DNA from: Armatimonadota bacterium
GTDB taxonomy: Bacteria > Armatimonadota > SYMT01
Assembly (NCBI GenBank): GCA_020696885.1
Contig: JAJFMS010000043.1
Coordinates: 1-12,007 of the forward strand
Direction of reading: 5' to 3'
DNA: 12,007 nucleotides
Positions 6,229 to 12,007 of the stretch are shown here, piece after piece. Within the stretch, counting starts at the first letter, position 1. The number at the start of each line of letters is the position of its first letter. The notes beneath the pieces are model-generated. The model was not told the origin of the DNA. It did not search any database and saw nothing but the letters and a program-made list of their open reading frames with translations. The position numbers were made by a program, and so were the translations under genes.

Positions 6229-6257
6229 ATTGTAACCGTCGCGAGCCCCCGGATCAA
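6229..6257 (-). promoter_or_regulatory. Sigma70-type promoter of the HATPase_c_4-like gene
   Basis: On the minus strand TTGATC (6257-6252) and TACAAT (6234-6229) are separated by exactly 17 nt, matching 4 of 6 and 5 of 6 consensus positions. Transcription would start near 6222 and leave a leader of about 65 nt before the ATG at 6157. This argues against the GTG at 6220 as the start. Confidence 0.6.
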
Positions 6258-6286
6258 CCAGAGGCCGCGCGGTAGGGTGCGGTAGG

Positions 6287-6352
6287 CGTAATGCGTAATT
6301 CGTGATGCGTAATGGCTCGGCTCCCCTTACGCATCACGAATTACGCATTACG
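6287..6352. repeat. Perfect 26-bp palindromic stem with 14-nt loop
   Basis: Arms 6287-6312 and 6327-6352 are exact reverse complements. Each arm is itself built from two near-identical 11-mers, GTAATGCGTAA and GTGATGCGTAA, 14 nt apart. The stem is about half AT, unlike its surroundings. It lies 65 nt past the stop of the ABC operon and 30 nt upstream of the promoter of the next gene, so it may act as a roadblock or mRNA 3' end stabiliser for the operon; there is no T-tract. It may equally be a dispersed genomic repeat. Confidence 0.88.
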
Positions 6353-6416
6353 AGCTGGTCGAGCGCTCGCCGCCCTCTTCGCGGTGTGCCCGATGCAAGG
6401 AGCGCACCCGCACAGC

Positions 6417-8168
6417 TCAATGATGCCGATTCCGATGCAGCATGAGCGGCACCAGCAGCAGGCGGCTGAACGGCACGAAGAGGAGACTGACGCCTGCCAG
6501 GAACATCGGTGAGTGGTAGCCTGCTGCCTGGGCGTCACTGCAGATCGGGACGTAGATCATGATCAGCCACGACTCGATCACCCCGGAAGGCCGCAGCGGC
6601 GCCGTTCCAAACACCGCCAGCCAGTGCAGGATACCAAAGACCGCGACCGCACCGGCGAGCCAGGCAGCGGCCCATCCGGCCAGCCTCCCGGGAGTTGCCA
6701 GCCGCTGACGCACCACGACCCATACAGTACCTGCAGCCGCCGCTAGCTTCACCCCGAGCCCGGCTAGCAGCATCCCGATGATGATCGGGGGAACCGTCAG
6801 CGAGCCTGGAGGCGCGTCGGATGGCTCGAGCCGGGTGAGCACGAAGAGACCGGCAGCAATCGGCAGGGTATGCGCGAGGAACGGCACTCCATAAACCACG
6901 AGCGCGCTCCCGCTGAGATCGGCCCACATGCCCTGCACCAGGTTCTTCCAGGTCCAGACCGCCAGGAAGCCCAGGATTAGCGCCAATGCCACTCCGGTCG
7001 CCGGCGAGCTGAAGCGCGCCAGCAGCACCAGCAGCGGAGCGCCCTGGCCGTCCAGCCGGGCCGGCAGCAGCAGCCATCCCGTTACAAAGCCCGCTACGAC
7101 GGCCCAGGTAAGCGCGGTACTCCACGCGGCGGCGTGAAGCCGGGCCGCCGCGAAGGCCGTTTCGGGCAGCGGGCGCACGGCCAGGAACGGATGGAGTTGG
7201 AAGTCTCGCGTCCCCCGATCATAGGTGCGGCGCCCGAAGCCCACGATGGCCGCCAGCAAGGGCGGAAAGAAGAGGCACCCCACCTGGAGCTTCAACCAGA
7301 GATTGACCTCGATCGCGAAGAGTGTGGCCGGAGGGGGCTGCGCCACAATCGGTGCGGCTTCCCGCAACCAGAGCAGCGGCAGGGACAGCAGGGTGAAGAC
7401 GACCAGCGTCACCAACGGTAGGAGTAGCCCGGCGCTGCGCCATTCACACACGAGCTGCGCCTGGGCCGCGCTGTCGACTCTCTGCTCGTACCCGGCGCTC
7501 TCGGCCCGCCGCCGCCCACGTAGCTGCCAGGTCCAGTCCGGCGTGTCACCCGTCCGGGTTCGCGCGAGGCCGGCCGTCGCGGCGCCATAGCCGGCGACAA
7601 TGGCCGCGAGGAGGCCGCAGGTAACCAGGGACGGGGCCACCTCGGCGCCGACAGCCAGCACGGCGCCCGTTACCAGCCCCGGAATCAAGGTGAGCGCGAG
7701 GACGACCCGCAGGTACGGCAGCCCGATCGGTATCCAGAGCAGCGCCTGCAGCCAGGTTACGGCCGCCGCCGCCAGGAGCGCGGGCCAGACCAGGGGAGCC
7801 TCCACGTTCAACGGTCGCAGCACCAGGGACGCAAACGCCAGCCACGCGCTCCCCGCCGCCAGGCCTCCGTAGAGCATCGGCCAGAATACGAGCTGGGAGG
7901 TCCGCACCGGCAGCAGGAACTGCTCCGGCGGAAAGCTGGGCACCCGCCCCAGCACGTCCCCCTCCGGATAGGCGAAGCGGGCGACGAAGAACAGCAGCAG
8001 GAACGCCAACGGCACGGCAGCCGAAAAGATGCTGCTGCTCCACTCCACCGCGCCCGGCTGGCGGGCGGCGATGGCGAGCCCGGCCAGGTAGACGCCGATG
8101 GCGGCGGCGGTCCAGCGCTGGCGTCCCCAGAGCTGCCAGCTCAGCGCCAGAGCCGGTGCGGCGTTCAT
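6417..8168 (-). CDS. ABC-2-type transporter permease, apparent fusion of two half-permeases
   Basis: This 583-residue integral membrane protein has about 12 hydrophobic segments. The first six fall roughly at 19-36, 47-64, 93-115, 123-145, 151-172 and 177-200, and a second set starts near 246. A polar loop rich in Arg and Glu (about 201-243) separates the sets. Each half carries a similar cytoplasmic motif before a membrane segment, FLLPVRTSQLVF (84-95) and FLAVRPLPETAF (328-339), like the coupling segment of ABC-2 permeases (LPxxR). This suggests a fused pair serving one ATPase dimer. Its ATG at 8168 overlaps the ATPase stop in ATGA, so it is translationally coupled. It is the last gene of the operon. 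Substrate unknown; the GntR/YtrA context suggests envelope-stress export or a bacitracin- or peptide-type response. Confidence 0.88.
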   Translation of the reverse strand: MNAAPALALSWQLWGRQRWTAAAIGVYLAGLAIAARQPGAVEWSSSIFSAAVPLAFLLLFFVARFAYPEGDVLGRVPSFPPEQFLLPVRTSQLVFWPMLYGGLAAGSAWLAFASLVLRPLNVEAPLVWPALLAAAAVTWLQALLWIPIGLPYLRVVLALTLIPGLVTGAVLAVGAEVAPSLVTCGLLAAIVAGYGAATAGLARTRTGDTPDWTWQLRGRRRAESAGYEQRVDSAAQAQLVCEWRSAGLLLPLVTLVVFTLLSLPLLWLREAAPIVAQPPPATLFAIEVNLWLKLQVGCLFFPPLLAAIVGFGRRTYDRGTRDFQLHPFLAVRPLPETAFAAARLHAAAWSTALTWAVVAGFVTGWLLLPARLDGQGAPLLVLLARFSSPATGVALALILGFLAVWTWKNLVQGMWADLSGSALVVYGVPFLAHTLPIAAGLFVLTRLEPSDAPPGSLTVPPIIIGMLLAGLGVKLAAAAGTVWVVVRQRLATPGRLAGWAAAWLAGAVAVFGILHWLAVFGTAPLRPSGVIESWLIMIYVPICSDAQAAGYHSPMFLAGVSLLFVPFSRLLLVPLMLHRNRHH

Positions 8169-9064
8169 ACGCGCTCCCCCGCTCCGGTCCGGGCCATGAA
8201 GATCTCATCCAGGCTCGGGCGGCCCCGGTGCACCACTTCCGCGCCCAGCAGCACCGCCCCCGCTTCCGCCTGGGCCAGGCTGCCGGTGCAAAGCGCTGAC
8301 CACTCCCGGCCTCCCCCGTCCCAGGCCAGAGCTCCCGCCAACGCCGGTGGCGCGGGACGCGGCGCCGCGAACCGTAGCGTGATCCGGCAGTGCTGCTCCT
8401 TCACGTCGTCCAGCGCCTCGCAGAAGACCAGCCGGCCCGCGCGCATCATCGCCACCCGGTCTGCTACCCGCTCCACCTCGCTCAGCAGGTGCGAGGAGAA
8501 AAGCACCGTGCGTCCCTCGTCGGCAATGGTCCGGATGATGGCGCCGAGGATGTCCCGTCGCACCACCGGGTCCAGGCCGGAAGACGGCTCGTCCAGCACC
8601 AGCAGGTCCGGCCGGTACGCCAGCGCCACCGTCAGCCCGGCCCGCGCTCGCTGCCCCTTGGAGAGGGTGCGGATCACCGCTGTGGGGTCCAGCCCGAACT
8701 CCCGGCAGAGCGACCCGGCGTACTCGTGGTCCCAGGTGGGATAGAACGACCGCGAGTAGCGCAGTAGCTCGTCCACACGCATCCAGCCGGGCAGCTCGGC
8801 GTTCTCAGACAGGTAGCCGATCCGGGACAGCACCTCCACCGGGTGCGCCGTGGGGTCCCTCCCGAACACCCGCACCACGCCGGATTGCGCGCGCAGCAGG
8901 CCCAGCACGTGCTTGATCAGGGTGGTCTTTCCGGCGCCGTTCTCCCCCACCAGGCCGAGCACCGTGCCCGCGGGGAGGGAGAGGCTCACGCCGTCCAGCG
9001 CCACTATCTTCCCAAACCTCCGGCCCACGTCCCGAAGCTCCACGATCTCGCGAGGCTCGCTCAT
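8165..9064 (-). CDS. ABC transporter ATP-binding subunit (YtrB/BcrA-like)
   Basis: This is a complete 299-residue nucleotide-binding subunit that would dimerise and drive the permease encoded next. Walker A is GENGAGKTT (40-48), the Q-loop position is Glu87 in GYLSEN (a common variant in this branch), the signature is LSKGQ (134-138), Walker B is LLVLDE (154-159), the D-loop is SSGLD and the H-loop His is His192 in SSHLLSEVE. A C-terminal extension of about 80 residues (after about 215) is typical of export-type subunits. The ATG at 9064 overlaps the preceding stop by ATGA and the stop overlaps the permease start. The best functional reading is export ATPase of a GntR-controlled transporter of the YtrABCDEF or BcrAB type; the substrate cannot be told from sequence. 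Confidence 0.95.
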   Translation of the reverse strand: MSEPREIVELRDVGRRFGKIVALDGVSLSLPAGTVLGLVGENGAGKTTLIKHVLGLLRAQSGVVRVFGRDPTAHPVEVLSRIGYLSENAELPGWMRVDELLRYSRSFYPTWDHEYAGSLCREFGLDPTAVIRTLSKGQRARAGLTVALAYRPDLLVLDEPSSGLDPVVRRDILGAIIRTIADEGRTVLFSSHLLSEVERVADRVAMMRAGRLVFCEALDDVKEQHCRITLRFAAPRPAPPALAGALAWDGGGREWSALCTGSLAQAEAGAVLLGAEVVHRGRPSLDEIFMARTGAGERV

Positions 9065-10488
9065 TGCTGCTGCTCCTTCGCCTGGCGCGGGAACCAGCCC
9101 GCCATCATCCCGGACATCAGCGGAAGCGCCAGCAGCCGCTTCTGGGTGGCCGGGCTCGCCCCGTCATAGCTGCGGAAGAGGTCCTGCAGGGAGCGCTCGA
9201 GCTGCTCTGGCTTCATCCGGAACATCTCCTCGAACTGCTGCCGCTGCACACTCGCCAGGCGCTCCTCCCGGGTTCTGCCCGCTGCCGAAGCCGCGGCGCT
9301 GAAGATCAGGTACACCGGCTCCGGCGCCAGCTTCGCCTCGAGCTTCGCCCCCTCTTCGGACGGGTCGGCCAGCAGCATCCGGAACACGGTGGAGGCGCCT
9401 GTTGCCGGGTCGACCAGCGCCAGCCGGGATAGCTCCACCAGCTCGAGCTGCCGGACGGCGCGCGCCAGGCTCTCGGCCGCCCCGCGAGCGGCGAGCTTCC
9501 GACGGTGCGCGGCGGAGATCCGCACCCGGCGCCAGGTGGCTCCAGTCACCGGCTGGACCGCCGTATCCAGCGCTTCCGGCAGCGGCTGCTCCGCTTTCGG
9601 ACGAACCGGCCGCTCCGCGACCAACAGCGTGGGGTCGAGCAGCACCTTCGTCTCGAAGCGCTGTTCCAGTTCCCGGCCGACGCGCGCCAGCTCCGGGAAG
9701 TGATCGACTTCCGCCGGTGCGGCCGGGCCGGCACCTCGCGGACCCGCGCCCGCGCCCGGTTCCAGCAGCGGCTGCAGCAGCTCCCGGGTCTGCCGCATCA
9801 TCGTCTCCCGTTGCTCCGGGGGCGTGGCGTCCCAGAGGCGGTAGCTGGCCTGCACCGTCGGCCCTGCCAACCGCTCCATCTGCCGGGGTGGGAGCCGGGT
9901 GATGAGCTGCATGAGCTGCCCGATCGACCGCGGCAGCTCCGCCTCTCCCACCGAAAGCGCGAGCTGCTGCCGCTGCAGGTCCGCGATCCGCGCCTCCGGC
10001 GGCCGGCCGTCGCTGGTGGAGACCGTGCTGTAAACCAGGTACACGGGCTCCGAGCTAAACCCCTGTGTCCGGAGCCGCGCCTCCCCGGTGGCGTCTCGCT
10101 CCAGGCTCAGCCGCTGTGGCGGGTCCCCGCGCTCTACCAGGAGGTCCCGCGGCTCCACCCCGGCCAGCGAGCGGGCCAGCGCTCCCAGCCGCTCCGGCGA
10201 CGGCTCCTCGCGGAGCCGCTCCGGGAGGTAGACCTTCCGCCACGCAGTTCCGGGAAGCCGGGCGCATAGCAGGTCGAGCGCCGTCCGCGGCGCCTGGCCG
10301 GGGTCCGGCATCCGCGCCGCCGGGGCGGCGATCTCGGGGTCCACCACCACGCGAAGCCGGTGGCGCTGCGCAAGCCGATCCGCGAACGCCTGCAGCCGGT
10401 TCGGCACCTCTGGGGCCTGGGCAGTGGCGGTGGAGGTCAGCAGCACGGCCAGTGCCAGTGCCGGAAGAAGTCGAAGCGTGCTGTTCAT
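9061..10488 (-). CDS. Exported protein of two homologous halves in an ABC operon; function unknown
   Basis: I do not recognise a named family. The start is the ATG at 10488, overlapping the regulator stop as ATGA; a longer reading frame upstream only shadows the regulator. Residues 1-24 are a Sec signal peptide (TLRLLPALALAVLL, cleavage after TATAQA). Residues about 32-240 and 264-462 are duplicated: RHRLRVVVDPEIAAP...ALDLLCARLPGTAWRKVYL in the first half aligns with RFETKVLLDPTLLV...ALDTAVQPVTGATWRRVRI in the second, and EPVYLVYSTVSTSDG...LQRQQ with EPVYLIFSAAASAAG...VQRQQ. The linker (241-263) is Gly/Ala/Pro-rich. The start of each half recalls the STN domain found in secretins and TonB receptors, an inference from the VVVDPE and ALDxLL spacing. 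It would act outside the membrane, possibly as a substrate-binding or envelope-sensing partner of the transporter. Confidence 0.88.
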   Translation of the reverse strand: MNSTLRLLPALALAVLLTSTATAQAPEVPNRLQAFADRLAQRHRLRVVVDPEIAAPAARMPDPGQAPRTALDLLCARLPGTAWRKVYLPERLREEPSPERLGALARSLAGVEPRDLLVERGDPPQRLSLERDATGEARLRTQGFSSEPVYLVYSTVSTSDGRPPEARIADLQRQQLALSVGEAELPRSIGQLMQLITRLPPRQMERLAGPTVQASYRLWDATPPEQRETMMRQTRELLQPLLEPGAGAGPRGAGPAAPAEVDHFPELARVGRELEQRFETKVLLDPTLLVAERPVRPKAEQPLPEALDTAVQPVTGATWRRVRISAAHRRKLAARGAAESLARAVRQLELVELSRLALVDPATGASTVFRMLLADPSEEGAKLEAKLAPEPVYLIFSAAASAAGRTREERLASVQRQQFEEMFRMKPEQLERSLQDLFRSYDGASPATQKRLLALPLMSGMMAGWFPRQAKEQQQ

Positions 10489-10889
10489 CGGACTGCGTCC
10501 TCCCTGTTCTCGGTGCGCATCAGCGCGTCTCGCTCGCGAACCAGCGTGAGCAGCTCTTCGGTCCCCACCCCGAGCTGCCGCGCCTCGGCGAGCAGGGTGT
10601 CGATCCGCTCCGACAGGATCCGGACCCGCTCGGCGCGTTCGAGGCGCGACCCCTCCGCCGAGACGTACGTGCCGGAGGTGCGCCGCTTGGTCACCAGGCC
10701 CGCCACCTCCAGCTCCCGGTACGCCCGGGCCACGGTGTTGGGGTTCACCAGCAGTTGCTCCGCCAGCACGCGGATCGGCGGCAGCTCTTCCCCCGCTTCC
10801 AATCGCCCGGAAGCGACCAGGTACTTCACCTGGTTCACGATCTGCAGGTAGATTGGGACACCGTCCGTCGTGGAGATATGGATCTGCAT
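10485..10889 (-). CDS. GntR-family (YtrA-type) transcriptional repressor of the ABC operon
   Basis: This 134-residue protein is short for GntR and matches the YtrA subfamily, whose effector domain is only two helices. Residues about 8-78 form the winged helix: PIYLQIVNQVKYLVASGRL, then LPPIRVLAEQLLVNPNTVAR, then AYRELEVAGLVTKRRTSGTY. The last ~55 residues are charged and helical, likely for dimerisation. GGGAG lies 6 nt before the ATG at 10889. It is the first gene of the operon and the stop overlaps the next start (ATGA). A palindrome at 10902-10923, 13 nt upstream of the start, is the probable operator, so autorepression is expected, with release by a ligand or envelope stress. YtrA-type regulators generally control ABC transporter operons, which fits the three genes downstream. 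Confidence 0.93.
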   Translation of the reverse strand: MQIHISTTDGVPIYLQIVNQVKYLVASGRLEAGEELPPIRVLAEQLLVNPNTVARAYRELEVAGLVTKRRTSGTYVSAEGSRLERAERVRILSERIDTLLAEARQLGVGTEELLTLVRERDALMRTENREDAVR

Positions 10890-10901
10890 GCGTCGCTCCC
10901 A

Positions 10902-10923
10902 CTGTATTAGTTCATTAATACAG
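10902..10923. promoter_or_regulatory. GntR/YtrA-type operator palindrome
   Basis: CTGTATTA (10902-10909) and TAATACAG (10916-10923) are exact reverse complements with a 6-nt spacer, a strikingly AT-rich palindrome in GC-rich DNA. It sits 13 nt upstream of the regulator ATG on the minus strand and overlaps the region where its promoter or early transcript must lie; TATTAA and TAATAC are possible -10 elements but have no clear -35. YtrA-type repressors typically bind AT-rich inverted repeats of this kind. Confidence 0.75.
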
Positions 10924-11073
10924 ACGGAACGATTGACGGATGGTTACGTGTTCTTTTTTGGCGGCGCCAGCACCGCCGCCGGGATCTCCGGCAGGATTTG
11001 CCGCGTCGGCTTGGAACAGTGCTATCGCCAGCGGCCGCCGTAGTGGCCCCGATCCCCCTTGAGGAACCCCGCC

Positions 11074-11961
11074 ATGCTCCGTCGCCTACTTCCGGGCCTG
11101 CTCCTGGCAGCGCTCCTAGCGCCGCTCCCCGCGCGTGCCGCCGAACCGAAGGTGGTCTACCTCTGGCCCGCCGGCGCTCCAACCCTCCAGGGGGCGAACG
11201 AGAAGGAGACCACCACCCCGCCGAACGCGCAGCCGGGCCAGCGCATCAACTCCATCAAGAACGTCCACAACCCCTCGATCGAGGTGCGGCTCCCGCCCAA
11301 GGAGCTCGCCACCGGCGCGGCAATGATCGTGGCGCCCGGCGGAGGCCACTCGCAGCTCGTCTGGGGCTCCGAGGGGACGGACATCGCGGACTGGCTGAAC
11401 AGCATGGGGGTGGCCGCGTTCATCCTCAAGTACCGGCTGGCGCAGACGCCCAACTACAAGTACACGGTGGAGGGCGAGGCGCTGCAGGACACGCAGCGAG
11501 CGGTCCGCATCGTCCGGAGCCGCGCCACGGAGTGGGGCGTGGACCCGGCCCGGGTGGGCATCATCGGCTTTTCCGCCGGCGGGGCACTGGCCGCCCTGGC
11601 GGACATGCGGTTCGACCGCGGCAAGCCCGGGGCATCGGACCCGATCGAGACCCAGAGCTGCCGGCCCGACTACGTGATCCTGGTCTACGCCGGCTGGGAC
11701 CCGAAGATGGACCTCACCACCCCGAAAGACGCCGCGCCCGCGTTCCTCACCAGCGCCGGCCTGGACGACAAGTTCCACGCGAAGGAGACGGTCGACTTCT
11801 TCAACGCGCTGTTCAACGCCGGAGTCCAGGCGGATCTCCACATCTACGCGCACGGCGGCCACGGCGGCGCCATCAAAGCGCGCAACGGCATCCCGTTCGG
11901 CACCTGGCACCTCCGGTGCCAGGAATGGCTCGCCGACCTGGGCGTGCTGAAGCGACCGTAG
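11074..11961 (+). CDS. Secreted alpha/beta hydrolase, acetyl-xylan-esterase-like (BD-FAE type)
   Basis: This 295-residue protein has a signal peptide (MLRRLLPGLLLAALLAPLPARA, cleavage before AEPK). It shows an esterase fold by motifs: PGGGH (88-92) is the oxyanion-hole Gly-rich stretch, GFSAGG carries the nucleophile Ser167, LTSAGLDDKF carries the acid Asp231 (or Asp232), and HGGHGG carries the catalytic His263, as in the usual GGHGFG site. VWGSEGTDIADWLNSMGVAAFILKYRL is the typical strand-helix pattern of small esterases. TGAGGA (11060-11065) with an 8-nt spacer supports the ATG at 11074; a TTG at 11059 is in frame but would place that ribosome-binding site inside the protein. It is transcribed away from the ABC operon and needs its own promoter. 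The role is probably deacetylation of plant or envelope polysaccharides; the substrate is inferred from family only. Confidence 0.9.
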   Translation: MLRRLLPGLLLAALLAPLPARAAEPKVVYLWPAGAPTLQGANEKETTTPPNAQPGQRINSIKNVHNPSIEVRLPPKELATGAAMIVAPGGGHSQLVWGSEGTDIADWLNSMGVAAFILKYRLAQTPNYKYTVEGEALQDTQRAVRIVRSRATEWGVDPARVGIIGFSAGGALAALADMRFDRGKPGASDPIETQSCRPDYVILVYAGWDPKMDLTTPKDAAPAFLTSAGLDDKFHAKETVDFFNALFNAGVQADLHIYAHGGHGGAIKARNGIPFGTWHLRCQEWLADLGVLKRP

Positions 11962-11987
11962 TTCGGTGTTGGGTGTTCGGTGTTCGG
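11962..11987 (+). repeat. Short heptamer tandem repeat at the window end
   Basis: Three and two-thirds units of TTCGGTG (one unit TTGGGTG) directly follow the hydrolase stop codon. Seven-base units do not suit coding, and this could be slippage-prone intergenic DNA or part of a longer repeat outside the window. Confidence 0.7.
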
Positions 11988-12007
11988 AGAGGAAGGCGCG
12001 CTTGGCG

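Noticed and set aside
10489..10902. Upstream extension of the exported-protein frame to 10902
   Set aside because: The region is the GntR-type regulator in another frame. The ATG at 10488 has a proper signal peptide and the ATGA overlap.
10960..10980. GGCGGCG/CGCCGCC hairpin between the divergent genes, as a terminator
   Set aside because: The T-run precedes the hairpin on the plus strand and would appear as an A-run after it on the minus strand, so it does not fit an intrinsic terminator in either direction.
10998..11027. TTTGCC-17-TGCTAT as a promoter of the alpha/beta hydrolase
   Set aside because: Only 3 of 6 positions match at each hexamer, which is too weak to claim.

Overview
This is a bacterial chromosomal segment with high GC content, GC-rich third codon positions and Shine-Dalgarno-led genes. 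Secreted FN3/PPC proteins, an NHLP-type peptide precursor and abundant short intergenic repeats (the CCGCAGAGACGCAGAG family, GTTCGGT heptamers, palindromes) would fit an environmental lineage such as Gemmatimonadota (Longimicrobium-like) or a similar high-GC phylum. That placement is a guess from style, not from a marker gene.

Layout. (1) 24-2445, + strand: a secreted metzincin-like metalloprotease with a PPC domain, FN3 domains and a C-terminal Ig-like domain. It is split by what looks like an internal deletion of about 80 nt inside the first FN3 domain, and is followed by a textbook intrinsic terminator (2472-2510). (2) 2511-2926: no gene, but two copies of a ~155-bp nested inverted-repeat element. 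(3) 2927-4242, - strand: a two-gene set made of a heme-oxygenase-like protein with degenerate metal ligands and, downstream, a 90-residue NHLP-leader RiPP precursor ending in a short Cys/Trp core. No standard RiPP modification enzyme is visible. This is the best candidate for an undescribed system here. (4) 4243-4786: no gene. A composite inverted repeat encloses a third, oppositely oriented copy of the nested repeat, and its edge supplies the stop codon of the next gene. (5) 4787-6157 (or 6220), - strand: a RecG-C-terminal/HATPase_c_4-like ATP-binding protein with a winged-helix tail, preceded by a good sigma70-type promoter. (6) 6287-6352: a perfect 26-bp palindromic stem.

(7) 6417-10889, - strand: a tightly coupled four-gene operon in the order GntR/YtrA-type repressor, exported protein with two homologous halves, ABC ATPase, fused ABC-2-type permease. 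Every junction is a 4-nt ATGA overlap. A CTGTATTA-N6-TAATACAG palindrome lies just upstream of the first gene and is the likely autoregulatory operator. The architecture is that of the YtrABC-type stress-induced transporters, with a novel exported duplicated protein inserted between regulator and ATPase. (8) 11074-11961, + strand, divergent from the operon: a secreted alpha/beta hydrolase of the acetyl-xylan-esterase-like type with a complete Ser-Asp-His triad. The window ends in a short GTTCGGT tandem repeat.
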